This document shows, in pieces, positions 40,801 to 49,202 of a DNA stretch of 64,000 bases. The stretch spans positions 1 through 64,000 of the forward strand of contig CAJQOP010000007.1 of assembly GCA_905479945.1 (NCBI GenBank), read 5' to 3'. The first letter of the stretch is position 1; every line of letters begins with the position of its first letter. The translations under genes were made by a program, and so were the position numbers. The notes below the pieces were generated by a model, which was not told the origin of the DNA, searched no databases, and saw nothing but the letters and a program-made list of their open reading frames with translations. This stretch comes from an uncultured Glaciecola sp. Its GTDB lineage: Bacteria; Pseudomonadota; Gammaproteobacteria; Enterobacterales; Alteromonadaceae.

Positions 40801-40832
40801 GTTATTACCTAGATGTAAGAGCTAAGTTCTAG
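37819..40832 (+). pseudogene. TonB-dependent receptor, split by a one-base frameshift
   Basis: Two adjacent frames, 37819-38331 and one ending at 40832, together form a receptor of about 1004 residues. The first carries a signal peptide ending AFAQ, a TonB-box-like segment DIEKIQVIGSHIR and most of the plug (NTLVLLNGRRMV). The second resumes with RVEVLRDGASAIYGADAVAGVVN and continues through the barrel to a terminal Phe (LDVRAKF). Adding one A to the run at 38322-38325 restores the frame. No N-terminal STN signalling domain is present. The signal peptide contains a short duplication (LSMSALSMSA). It imports an unknown ligand across the outer membrane. Whether it is truly broken depends on whether the frameshift is real. 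Confidence 0.88.
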
Positions 40833-40843
40833 CACTTTTGTTG

Positions 40844-40880
40844 GCAGGCTATCTATAAATAGACGCCTGCCTACTCTTTC
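40844..40880 (+). terminator. Hairpin after the TonB receptor gene
   Basis: GGCAGGC at 40844-40850 pairs with GCCTGCC at 40866-40872, with an inner short stem (TCTAT/ATAGA). The following sequence is pyrimidine-rich but has no long T-run. It separates the receptor from the transporter operon. Confidence 0.6.
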
Positions 40881-40958
40881 TCTATGTTCCCATTATGTAT
40901 TTCTCATTTGATTTAAGACATTACGTATTTTCCAATTCGACTTAAAAAAGGTATAGGA

Positions 40959-42440
40959 ATGAGCACTAGCTTGCCTGAAATGACAGATTTAAATCGCGCA
41001 CGATATCAAGATATAGGGCTGTTACTTGGGCCCCTTATTTTTCTCATCATGATGTTGCTTGGTAATTCACAAACCACTATGGAGCCTGCTGCTTGGCGAG
41101 TTGCTGCGGTCGGCATGTGGATGGCAACTTGGTGGGCTTCCGAGGCCGTGCCCGTTCCAGTCACTGCGTTTTTGCCTATTATCACCTTCCCTTTTTTAGG
41201 TATAAGTACTTTAGCAGAGGCAACATCGTCTTATGCACACCCAATAATTTATTTGTTTCTTGGCGCATTTATACTGGCCTTAGCAGTTGAGCGCTGGGAT
41301 TTACACAGGCGTATTGCGCTGGTAATACTAAGTTACACAGGCACCGACGGACGGCGCTTGATCGGCGGCTTTATGGTCGTCGCTGCCTTATTGTCAATGT
41401 GGATGACAAACACCTCTACCACGATGATGCTGATGCCTATAGCATTGTCAGTTGCCAAAGTTATTGCCGACAACAACTCTCACCTCGATGCTAAACAAAC
41501 TAAATCCTTTCAAGCTGCAATGTTATTGGGGCTTGCTTATGCTGCAACCATTGGCGGCTTGGCTACACTTGTTGGCACTCCCCCTAATGCCTTGCTTGCT
41601 GCCTTCTTAACTGAAAATTACGATATTCAAATTACCTTTGCTAGTTGGATGCTTGTGGGTGTGCCAGTCACCCTATGTATGCTTCCTCTTGCTTGGTATT
41701 CACTAACGCGCTGGAGCTTCAATATTGATATTCCAGCTAATCCTGCGGTTAATCAACATTTAGCAAAGCTGCACAATGAGCTTGGCGAGATGACTAAGGC
41801 TGAGAAGCGAGTTGCCGTTGTATTCTCTCTAGTGGTTTTATTTTGGATTGCGCGACGCCCTATATCGGCACTTTTAGGCATCGACTTTTTGTCTGATACG
41901 GGTATCGTGATGACGGCAGCACTACTACTCTTTTTGTTACCCAGCGGCGATAAATCACAGCCCCAAATAATGATTTGGCACGATGTAAACCGTCTGCCTT
42001 GGGGCGTACTCATATTATTTGGTGGCGGCTTAGCTTTGGCTGCGGCAGTCTCCTCAACAGGCCTAGCTACTTGGTTGGGTGGGCATTTAACCTACCTTGA
42101 CGTTTTTGGAATTTTCGCCTTAGTTATTGCTGCAACCGGTTTAGTAATATTCTTGACCGAGCTTACTAGTAACGTCGCTACAGCCGCTACCTTTTTACCT
42201 GTGGTCGCTGCGGTCGCTCTTGAGCTGGGTGTTTCGCCGCTTCTTTTATGCGTGCCCATTACCTTAGCAGCAAGTTGCGCATTTATGCTGCCTGTGGCAA
42301 CACCGCCCAACGCAATTGTTTTTGCCTCGGGTGTACTAAATATTCCACAAATGATCAGAGCAGGCTTGATTTTGAATATTATTGGTATGGTATTACTTAG
42401 CATAGTGGCTGTGTGGTGGGCTCCTTGGGTGTTCTCGTGA
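40959..42440 (+). CDS. DASS/SLC13-family sodium-coupled anion symporter
   Basis: The 493-residue inner membrane protein has about eleven membrane segments. It has the two inverted-repeat signatures of the family: MWMTNTSTTMMLMPIAL (about residue 147) and ELTSNVATAATFLPVVAA (about residue 400). Members take up dicarboxylates, citrate or sulfate with Na+. The substrate here cannot be told from sequence. It is the first gene of a three-gene operon with the DUF4886 and M14 genes. Confidence 0.9.
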   Translation: MSTSLPEMTDLNRARYQDIGLLLGPLIFLIMMLLGNSQTTMEPAAWRVAAVGMWMATWWASEAVPVPVTAFLPIITFPFLGISTLAEATSSYAHPIIYLFLGAFILALAVERWDLHRRIALVILSYTGTDGRRLIGGFMVVAALLSMWMTNTSTTMMLMPIALSVAKVIADNNSHLDAKQTKSFQAAMLLGLAYAATIGGLATLVGTPPNALLAAFLTENYDIQITFASWMLVGVPVTLCMLPLAWYSLTRWSFNIDIPANPAVNQHLAKLHNELGEMTKAEKRVAVVFSLVVLFWIARRPISALLGIDFLSDTGIVMTAALLLFLLPSGDKSQPQIMIWHDVNRLPWGVLILFGGGLALAAAVSSTGLATWLGGHLTYLDVFGIFALVIAATGLVIFLTELTSNVATAATFLPVVAAVALELGVSPLLLCVPITLAASCAFMLPVATPPNAIVFASGVLNIPQMIRAGLILNIIGMVLLSIVAVWWAPWVFS

Positions 42441-43375
42441 GCGCTGCCTTGAATGCTGTCTTGAGTGCTTTCTTTGCTGCCTTCTTGCGCGATGTCGTGG
42501 GAGATGCCTTGAAGGGTCTTTTGAGAACCAAGCTAAGTAAATCACGCTATACCTTTATGGTATGTATCTCGCTATGTAGTCTACTTTTTTTAGGCTCCGC
42601 TCAAGCAGAGAAACCCAGCTTAATTCAAGCCACAGTCAAGCCTACTGGAGATGTAAAAAAAGCACTGTTTCTTGGGAATAGTTTTAGTTTCTACAATAAT
42701 GGTGTTCACAATCAGCTTGGCAGCTTAGTTAGAGCCAGCGGTGAGTGGCAAGCGGGTGAAAATAGACTGCGCTTATCCACTCTGTCAGGCGGCCATATTT
42801 ATGAGCATTTGGACGACTTGGATTTTTTATTGGAGAAGCCTAAAGGAACATGGCAAGCCGTTGTTCTGCAGGGTCATAGTAATGAGCCAATTAGCGCAAA
42901 AAAACAGGCACGTTTTAAAAAATCAGTAAAACAGGCAGCTAAACGCATTAAAGCAAAAAAATTACAGCCTATTCTGTTGATGACCTGGGGCTATAAAGGG
43001 CAATCAGACATGAGCATCCAACTCGCAAATGCGTATACCTCCCTAGCTAACGAATTGGATATATTAGTCGTGCCTGTCGGTGTAGCGTTTTGGGTAGCTG
43101 AGCAAAAACTGCCAAATATCGACTTATTTGTACCTGATGTTTTAAGGGCTATGAAAAACCAAGATGGAGAGGCAAGCATACGCTATAAGAAAGATCTTAA
43201 GCATCCAAGCGATGCAGGAACCTACCTAATGGCTTGCGTGCTGTATGCGAGCTTTTATCAAAAGTCTCCGGAAGGTAATATCTTCACATCAGGGCTTGAT
43301 CCAAGGCTTGCACTTCAATTGCAAAAATTAAGCTGGTTAGTGACTCAAGGCTTTTATAAAGAAAGCAAAGGATAA
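42437..43375 (+). CDS. Secreted DUF4886/SGNH-like protein
   Basis: The conserved core starts at ALFLGNSFSFYNNG, typical of DUF4886, and includes VVLQGHSNEP and a C-terminal HPSDAGTYL carrying the likely catalytic Asp and His of an SGNH-type esterase fold. The start is uncertain. The GTG at 42437 overlaps the transporter stop (GTGA), giving 312 residues, but an open frame also exists from 42413. The ATG at 42557 gives a clean signal peptide (MVCISLCSLLFLGSAQA) and 272 residues. The protein is probably periplasmic. The substrate is unknown. Confidence 0.75.
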   Translation: MSAALNAVLSAFFAAFLRDVVGDALKGLLRTKLSKSRYTFMVCISLCSLLFLGSAQAEKPSLIQATVKPTGDVKKALFLGNSFSFYNNGVHNQLGSLVRASGEWQAGENRLRLSTLSGGHIYEHLDDLDFLLEKPKGTWQAVVLQGHSNEPISAKKQARFKKSVKQAAKRIKAKKLQPILLMTWGYKGQSDMSIQLANAYTSLANELDILVVPVGVAFWVAEQKLPNIDLFVPDVLRAMKNQDGEASIRYKKDLKHPSDAGTYLMACVLYASFYQKSPEGNIFTSGLDPRLALQLQKLSWLVTQGFYKESKG

Positions 43376-43391
43376 GTAGGATAAGCAGAAT

Positions 43392-44672
43392 ATGAAGAAT
43401 ATGCAGCATGCAAATTACAAATTATCAAACGCACTAATAAGAAAAAGTCCTTCGCTTTTACTGGCCTTATTTTTACTAACGTTTAGCACCTCAAATTATG
43501 CATGTGAATTCAAAGATGTACATTTTACGGCTGACTTCGAAACCGGAAAGTTAGATGCTTGCAAACAGTTAGCAAATGATAAATTGGGTAATGAGCAATT
43601 TGAATTACTTAGCAAACCTGAAAATCGCCCTATCAACCCAAGTCCTTGGTATGCGTTTAAAATAATAAATAAGACGCCTGCTGAAATTCAACATGTCACG
43701 CTAATAATAAAAAGTGAAAAAGCCAAAGCGCGCTACTTACCTAAAATAAGTATCGATGGCAAACACTGGCAACCAATTCCCTTTGAAATAATCGACGAAG
43801 CCATTCATATTAAGCTCATGCTTGATACAAAAGATATTTATATTGCAGGCCAAGAGATAGTCGATAACGCGTTTTACGCGCAGTGGATGCCTAGCATTGC
43901 AGAAACGTCAGCATTCACTTTGAGCAAATTAGGTTTGTCTACTGAGGGAAGAAATATAGATGCCCTTGTGTATTCAAAGCCCGAAAATAATGAGTGGTTT
44001 TTAATTATAGGTCGTCAACATCCACCTGAAGTTACAGGGGCCTTGGCTCTTGTTTCTTTCGTTGAACAATTATCAAAAGACCAACAATTAAATCGTGATT
44101 TTTTAGAGCGTTTCAACGTCATGATCATCCCAAACTTGAATCCAGATGGTGTTGCTAATGGAAATTGGCGTCACAATACCAAGGGCATCGATTTAAACCG
44201 AGATTGGGGCAAGTTTACTCAAACAGAAACACAACAGGTTCAAGCTTGGCTTGATGAGACCTTAATTGAACAGCAAAGGCTCGTTTTTGCGCTCGACTTT
44301 CATTCAACGCAACAAGATATTTTTTATACTATGCCGCCTGATTATGCGGTAGCGCCACAACACTTTTCTGAAAACTGGCTGAAGAAATTAAAAGACGCAA
44401 CATTGTCCTCGTTCGTCGTGCGTCAAAGGCCTGGTTCAAGTCCTGGCAGAGGCGTGCTTAAACAGTACCTCGCTGATGAATATAATATCCACTCAATTAC
44501 ATATGAAATGGGTGACAATACTGAACGTGAACTCATTGAGCATGTTGCACAAGAAGCAGTAAAAACCCTCATGCAACAAATGATTGATACATCGCCAGCA
44601 AGTTTTTTATACAAACCTGCAATAGTTGAATCATCGTTATCAGAAACTGCGTCGAAAGAACTTCAAGATTAG
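43392..44672 (+). CDS. Secreted M14 zinc carboxypeptidase
   Basis: A signal peptide ends near STSNYA-CEF. An N-terminal beta domain (about residues 40-170) precedes the M14 catalytic domain. The zinc ligands are His210 and Glu213 (RQHPPEVTG) and His304 (DFHST). NWRHNTKGIDLNRDW provides substrate-binding Arg and Asn. Glu372 in TYEMGD is the catalytic glutamate. The layout resembles the cytosolic carboxypeptidase (CCP/AGBL) branch, but it is exported. It starts 16 bases after the DUF4886 gene. It probably trims peptides in the periplasm. Confidence 0.88.
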   Translation: MKNMQHANYKLSNALIRKSPSLLLALFLLTFSTSNYACEFKDVHFTADFETGKLDACKQLANDKLGNEQFELLSKPENRPINPSPWYAFKIINKTPAEIQHVTLIIKSEKAKARYLPKISIDGKHWQPIPFEIIDEAIHIKLMLDTKDIYIAGQEIVDNAFYAQWMPSIAETSAFTLSKLGLSTEGRNIDALVYSKPENNEWFLIIGRQHPPEVTGALALVSFVEQLSKDQQLNRDFLERFNVMIIPNLNPDGVANGNWRHNTKGIDLNRDWGKFTQTETQQVQAWLDETLIEQQRLVFALDFHSTQQDIFYTMPPDYAVAPQHFSENWLKKLKDATLSSFVVRQRPGSSPGRGVLKQYLADEYNIHSITYEMGDNTERELIEHVAQEAVKTLMQQMIDTSPASFLYKPAIVESSLSETASKELQD

Positions 44673-44700
44673 TTTTTATAAAACACAGCAAACATTAATT

Positions 44701-45414
44701 TTACGAAACATCAAACCGCTTAATTAATGCCTGAAAATCATCCTCGAATGAGGTCTCGCAAGTTATTGGTTTCTGCGTAACTGGATGCAAAAAGTGTAGT
44801 TTAGTTGCGCAAAGTGCTAACTTGCTGAACGCTAAGTGATCTCGCGCAAATCGATTTTGCTTACCGTCTCCATGCGTTGTATCGCCAATAATCGGGTGTC
44901 TAATATGCGCCATATGCCTGCGTAATTGGTGTTTTCGGCCAGTTTTTGGCATTAATTTCACCAACGAAAACCTTGCACCTGGGTATATTCCAACGGGAAT
45001 AGGTAATGACAACTCACCCAATTTTTTCATTTCAGTTAAGGCCTCTTGCGCTTCCTTATCTTTTTTTGCCTTTTTATCCGCGATTGGATCCAACTTCTCT
45101 TTCAGCGCATAGTCAATCGTTGCATGCTCGGGTGCAAAACCACGAACCACTGCATGGTATTCTTTGCTGATCGTATGGGCTTCAAACTGCTGTGCTAATG
45201 CTCGAGCGATGTCAGAAGATAATGCAAATAAAATGACGCCCGATGTTGGTTTGTCTAAACGATGCACTGGGTAGACATATTGCCCGATTTGATCTCGTAA
45301 TATCTTCATCAAAAATACGGTTTCATGACGATCAATCATACTTTTATGAACCAACATATTAGCTGGTTTGTGCACGACTACTAGGTCTGCGTCTTGGAAT
45401 AATATGGTAAGCAA
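44701..45414 (-). CDS. truC: tRNA pseudouridine(65) synthase TruC
   Basis: TruC makes pseudouridine 65 in tRNA-Ile and tRNA-Asp. The catalytic Asp is in VYPVHRLDKPTSGV, and PKTGRKHQLRRHMAHIRHPIIGD is typical of the RluA family. VHKPANMLVHKS and DRHETVFLMKILRDQIGQ follow TruC closely. The frame is open up to 45501, but the upstream part is not conserved. The TTG at 45414 gives MLTILFQDADL, aligning with the start of E. coli TruC (237 residues). It is divergent from the DUF3549 gene. Confidence 0.92.
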   Translation of the reverse strand: MLTILFQDADLVVVHKPANMLVHKSMIDRHETVFLMKILRDQIGQYVYPVHRLDKPTSGVILFALSSDIARALAQQFEAHTISKEYHAVVRGFAPEHATIDYALKEKLDPIADKKAKKDKEAQEALTEMKKLGELSLPIPVGIYPGARFSLVKLMPKTGRKHQLRRHMAHIRHPIIGDTTHGDGKQNRFARDHLAFSKLALCATKLHFLHPVTQKPITCETSFEDDFQALIKRFDVS

Positions 45415-45686
45415 AATGCGAAACTCATGTTGTAGGTAAGTGAAAACTAATTGTATTAAGACGTGTTGACCTTTTTTATGCGCTCCATTTGAACTCAGCA
45501 AGAAAAGTCAGCGCTGCGAAGTGTAACATGGGTCTTCTTTTATACCTTCGCTTGTCGATAATTAATACAAGAAACATACGACATCTACGTTCTTTTAAAT
45601 TTATTCAATTGCTTTTCAATTTCATACGTTGGTACATCTTAGGTATCTTGATACACTAGCCGCCAAAGACAAAATCTATACGACAA

Positions 45687-46733
45687 ATGACTGCACACAC
45701 AATTAATACAATCAGTGAATTTATGCTGCATGCTGGAACCCAATATCGCATTTATGATATGGGCCGTGGCATCGAGTTGATTGACTCGCAGAAGTTCAAT
45801 GACATAGAAAGCAATCTTATTCCAGTACCTCGTCCTCGCGCAGGTTTTGCTTGGTTTGGCATTGTTTTCTGGAATGCACAGTTGAGTCACGAGCAGTATA
45901 TTTGGTTTGTTAAGCTGCCAATCGATGAAAGGTCGCTGATAGTTCAAGCTGCTCGCAATCAATTTTTAGAAACGGTTATTACAGCGCTGGGAAGTGAACT
46001 GGAAAAAAGCGCTGAGAAAGGCGGCCAGTTGCCTGAAAATCCGTTTGTTTTCGTCCCATCACAACAACAGCTTGCCGACATCAATGCAATGATTAGACGC
46101 GACTTGATATTGCCGGCGCGACTAGGTTTAGATAAAGCTATCGCATACCTCAAAAACCCAAAAACAACTAACTGGCAAGATTTAGCGCTACAAGATATTT
46201 CAGATTTAGCCGCTCATATTGAGCGCAAAGACATCGCTCATGCGGTAAACAAAAATCTCGCCGTGCTTCCGGTTCAAGTGTTAACTGCTCTTTGCAGTAG
46301 TTTTGAAAATAGTGGTTATGGTCAAAAGCTTACCAGCAGCTTAATTCAATTATATCAATCCGCTGCGTACGCCGAAATACAACATATGGTGCTGCGTGGA
46401 CTAAAAGGAAGTGACTGCAAAGAGCAAGTTCGTGGGTTTTTGTTTGACTTACTCCAAGCTGGGCAGCCTGATGTTGAATGCTTAGTAGTTATCGCGGGCC
46501 GTCATTTCAGCTTGCTCAATGACGAGCGCTTACTAGTAGTTTATTTAACAAAACTGATAGAATTAGACGCAAGCTATCAATTATTCAAAGGTGTTTATAC
46601 TGATCTTGTACAAGTACCTGAAACTAGAATAGGACTATTAACCTTAATGCACAAATCAGATTTACCCAAACCAATCGCACGCGGGTTTGCCAGCTTGTAT
46701 CAGCAAGTATCACCTTCAATGAGTGCAAGTTAA
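45687..46733 (+). CDS. DUF3549 family protein
   Basis: The 348-residue soluble protein has the family-typical N-terminus (ISEFMLHAGTQYRIYDMGRG) and a helical C-terminal half. The function is unknown. It is adjacent to truC and a DUF3301 gene, a grouping seen in Shewanella-type genomes. Its stop overlaps the ATG of the next gene (TAATG). Confidence 0.85.
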   Translation: MTAHTINTISEFMLHAGTQYRIYDMGRGIELIDSQKFNDIESNLIPVPRPRAGFAWFGIVFWNAQLSHEQYIWFVKLPIDERSLIVQAARNQFLETVITALGSELEKSAEKGGQLPENPFVFVPSQQQLADINAMIRRDLILPARLGLDKAIAYLKNPKTTNWQDLALQDISDLAAHIERKDIAHAVNKNLAVLPVQVLTALCSSFENSGYGQKLTSSLIQLYQSAAYAEIQHMVLRGLKGSDCKEQVRGFLFDLLQAGQPDVECLVVIAGRHFSLLNDERLLVVYLTKLIELDASYQLFKGVYTDLVQVPETRIGLLTLMHKSDLPKPIARGFASLYQQVSPSMSAS

Positions 46734-47038
46734 TGACATTAGGTTCCTTGGTAATACTGATAACTATTAGCTTGATTGCGTTTCAATTTTGGCGCTTACG
46801 TGGTATTTCAGAATTCAGCATTAAATATGCAAATAACTACTGTAAACAACAAAATTTACAATTTCTCTCATTAGCTAGGCGAGCAACTCGCATATCTGCC
46901 TATCGCGGTAAACTAGATTGGAAAATAGTTTATCAATTGGAATTTAGCAGCAGCGGCGAAGAAGCCTATATAGGAACTATGACTAGCTTTGGCAGTAATG
47001 TTATTGAGATGAACCTGCCTGCTTACAAAATAAACTGA
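46733..47038 (+). CDS. DUF3301 family membrane protein
   Basis: The 101-residue protein has one N-terminal membrane segment (about residues 4-20). The conserved QFWRLRGISEFSIKYANNYCKQQNLQFLSLARR and a short beta-rich C-terminal region follow. The function is unknown. It is translationally coupled to the DUF3549 gene. Confidence 0.87.
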   Translation: MTLGSLVILITISLIAFQFWRLRGISEFSIKYANNYCKQQNLQFLSLARRATRISAYRGKLDWKIVYQLEFSSSGEEAYIGTMTSFGSNVIEMNLPAYKIN

Positions 47039-47140
47039 TAAGATTGTTCCAAAGTACCCTATAGAGTCTTTGTTTACATTAGCATTATTCTAATTTTCTG
47101 CGTGTTTCACGTTAACTTGATATGCTTTTCCCACACAAAT

Positions 47141-47470
47141 AAAAAAGGCAGAAACGTTCTGTTTCTGCCTTTCCCATGAATTTTGAGCATCCCTCTCAGC
47201 TTTCCGTTGCTAGTAGATCATCCATATGAAATCCCTTACACCCCTTTCCTTTTTTTCCCACTCTTCCTAAGCAGGCAACACTCCATGTGTCGGTCCCTTT
47301 TCCGTTATTTCCTTGTTTAATGCAATTCCATCCTGCATTAATTCTTCATCCTGAAGTTGTCCTATTATTCCGTACCCTGTGAGTTTCGTCCTGAAACCTT
47401 CCTTTACCTTTAACACTTTCGTCCTGAAGATGTTTCCCTTAGGTTAAGTAATAATAGCAAGGGGGATGAT
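47141..47470 (-). ncRNA. csrB: CsrB-type regulatory RNA
   Basis: Read on the minus strand, positions 47437 to 47172 hold 21 GGA motifs, several as CAGGA(C/T)GAA or CAGGATG, the CsrA-binding sequence. The RNA ends in a strong terminator at 47144-47172. CsrB RNAs sequester the translational regulator CsrA; E. coli CsrB has a similar number of motifs. In E. coli csrB lies near syd and yqcC, and here it lies between the truC-DUF3549-DUF3301 group and syd. The 5' end is uncertain: no strong promoter is visible, though TATATC (minus strand, 47480-47475) would start transcription near 47468. No protein gene fits this stretch. Confidence 0.87.
47144..47172 (-). terminator. Terminator of the CsrB-type RNA
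   Basis: Perfect twelve-base arms (47144-47155 and 47161-47172, AAAGGCAGAAAC and its complement) enclose a five-base loop. On the minus strand the stem is followed by a T6 run. It also lies about 105 bases past the DUF3301 gene and could stop plus-strand transcription. Confidence 0.93.
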
Positions 47471-47479
47471 TTTTGATAT

Positions 47480-47499
47480 ACATTAAAAACTTTTAATGT
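47480..47499. promoter_or_regulatory. Palindrome upstream of the CsrB-type RNA
   Basis: ACATTAAAA and TTTTAATGT face each other with two bases between. It lies just upstream of the presumed CsrB promoter, where the UvrY/GacA response regulator would act. The sequence does not match the enterobacterial UvrY site, so its role is open. Confidence 0.35.
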
Positions 47500-47649
47500 T
47501 TGCTAGTGCGATGGCTTTTTGATCAAATGGAATCTAACATTGTTGTTTTCATTAAACTTTCTAAAAAAAAGGTATAATAGTCGCCTGAACCTAGCCACAT
47601 TTACTCACACGCACGTACGAAACCTCTTACAAGAAATATAGACTTTTAC

Positions 47650-48291
47650 CTATAAGGCTTTTTTTCTAAACATAACTTTGCCAGTTACATTCCCGACTTC
47701 TAGCTCTTTTAGCAATTCAAATTGATTATCCACAAAGAAAGAACTGTGCTTTGGTTCAGTGACAAATACACCTACGCCCTCTGTTTTATTGTCTTCTTGC
47801 AGCAAGCCCACAATACCACTCATTAAAATATGACCTAAACCAAGGTCTTGATAATCTGGGTGCACACCAATGAATGACAACATGTGATAATCTTTGGCGA
47901 GAATTGACTCACGTACCTTTTCCTCTTTGGCTATCATTTGCTTGGTACCAAAGAAGCCTGCGGTTAACAACATTTTTAGTCGCCAGTGCCAGTAACGTCC
48001 AGAACCAAATGCAGCATCAGGACTTATCAAACATGCGACCGCGAGCAGTCGACCTTGGTCAAATAAGCCTATCATCGGCTGTTTTGCATCCCAAAACGCA
48101 TTCAACTCTTCACGAATAGCAGAACGTAATCGAATGTCATAATTTTCTCTTTCTAGATCAAAAATATCATTAAAAAGCGGATCGTTATAATAGGCATTGT
48201 AGAGAATAGAAGCGGCTACTTTTAAGTCATCAGCACTCAAGTATACGGCTCTGATGTCTTCGATATTAGGTTGGTGAATTGATGTATTCAT
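47650..48291 (-). CDS. GNAT-family N-acetyltransferase
   Basis: The 213-residue protein has the acetyl-CoA-binding core LSFIGVHPDYQDLGLGHILMSGIVGLL (motif A, Q/R-x-x-G-x-G/A type) and a preceding strand LAVACLISP. The substrate is unknown. The ATG at 48289-48291 has GAGGGAAG upstream and is preferred over the in-frame start 10 codons earlier. It is monocistronic. Confidence 0.85.
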   Translation of the reverse strand: MNTSIHQPNIEDIRAVYLSADDLKVAASILYNAYYNDPLFNDIFDLERENYDIRLRSAIREELNAFWDAKQPMIGLFDQGRLLAVACLISPDAAFGSGRYWHWRLKMLLTAGFFGTKQMIAKEEKVRESILAKDYHMLSFIGVHPDYQDLGLGHILMSGIVGLLQEDNKTEGVGVFVTEPKHSSFFVDNQFELLKELEVGNVTGKVMFRKKAL

Positions 48292-48400
48292 AAGTCTTCC
48301 CTCATTATTACCTGCACACAATAAAACATTCTCAGGAATACGCTAACATTTTTTACCAAAGCCCCTTTGATCTACCCCAAAAAATGCGCACAAAAGCATA

Positions 48401-48435
48401 AAAAAGCCCTAACTACGTTAATTATAGTTAAGGCT
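48401..48435 (-). terminator. Terminator after the DUF3192 gene
   Basis: AGCCCTAACTA and TAGTTAAGGCT form an imperfect stem. On the minus strand it ends in a T6 run. It lies about 90 bases past the DUF3192 stop. Confidence 0.8.
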
Positions 48436-48525
48436 AGATATCGTGCATGATTAAAACGCAAAAATCATAAACGCGCTTGTTAGCGCTTTAATTAGGTGCA
48501 TTTATCAATGCCTTTATAAATGCCG

Positions 48526-48918
48526 TTATAAATACTTTGTGAGCGACAACTCACCCCAGCCTACCAACTTATTGTTAATAAAAACAAGAGGAGTACATTC
48601 ATTTTTAGTTGTTACGCCATCGTCGTCTACGCGCTGTGTTCTGTAGTATAAAACCTGAACTGCATCACCGTCATTGCTTACCAATTCATTGAAGTCAGCT
48701 GCGCCAAGTTTATCACTAATCGTTGTTTTTGAAGCACCTGGGCTCAGCTCGGAAATATACTTTCTATTGTTTGACTCACGGTCCTGCCAATCTGCACCAG
48801 AAGATACGTGATAACCGTCTTCATAATCATCATCAATCGAGATAACGCAGCCGCTAAGTAAGACTGTGCTAGCCAAAAGCCCGCTAGCTAGGAGTTTGCT
48901 TAAAAGTATTGCTTTCAT
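48526..48918 (-). CDS. DUF3192 lipoprotein
   Basis: The 130-residue protein has a lipoprotein signal peptide (MKAILLSKLLASGLLASTVLLSGC). A short acidic linker is followed by a SmpA/BamE-like core (SELSPGASKTTISDKLGAADF) and FINNKLVGWGELSLTKYL. The ATG at 48918 has AAGGA upstream; an in-frame start 14 codons earlier is less likely. The function is unknown. It probably sits in the envelope. Confidence 0.88.
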   Translation of the reverse strand: MKAILLSKLLASGLLASTVLLSGCVISIDDDYEDGYHVSSGADWQDRESNNRKYISELSPGASKTTISDKLGAADFNELVSNDGDAVQVLYYRTQRVDDDGVTTKNECTPLVFINNKLVGWGELSLTKYL

Positions 48919-49142
48919 TTTTATTCCTTGAAAATAGAGTTGAGTGTTTAAAATTAGCAATTTATGATTGCATTATATGATTGTATTTAATGCTGATTAC
49001 AAGTTTCAGACCACAAGTAAAATAATCAGCAATATCATAAGCTTATCTTACCAAAGCTGAATTAAGCCTGAATGAAGGCTTTCTATCCTCCTAAAACATG
49101 GTCAAAATGACGAATAAATAAGTTTTTAATAAAAAAGCTTTA

Positions 49143-49202
49143 TAAATAAATATGAGGCTAGGTAAATAAATATGAAGCTAGGTAGACGAATATGAAACCC
49201 GA
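49143..49202. repeat. Three 20-bp tandem repeats at the start of the 103-residue protein gene
   Basis: The units TAAATAAATATGAGGCTAGG and TAAATAAATATGAAGCTAGG differ at one base. A third degenerate copy (49183-49202) includes the ATG of the gene at 49192. The arrangement leaves that gene without a normal ribosome binding site. Confidence 0.8.

Larger units (their letters stand above)
36423..44700. other. Accessory block inserted between yqcA and truC
   Basis: The block contains an ECF sigma gene, a short FecR-like gene, a frameshifted TonB-dependent receptor, a DASS transporter, a DUF4886 protein and an M14 carboxypeptidase, all on the plus strand. Its flanks yqcA and truC are neighbours in E. 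coli. No integrase, transposase, tRNA or flanking direct repeat is visible, so the boundaries are inferred from synteny alone. Confidence 0.5.

Noticed and set aside
47573-47649. TATAAT box followed by about 70 bases and a T-run, possible small RNA convergent with the GNAT gene.
   Set aside because: No good -35 element and no stable stem before the T-run, which lies in the end of the GNAT gene.
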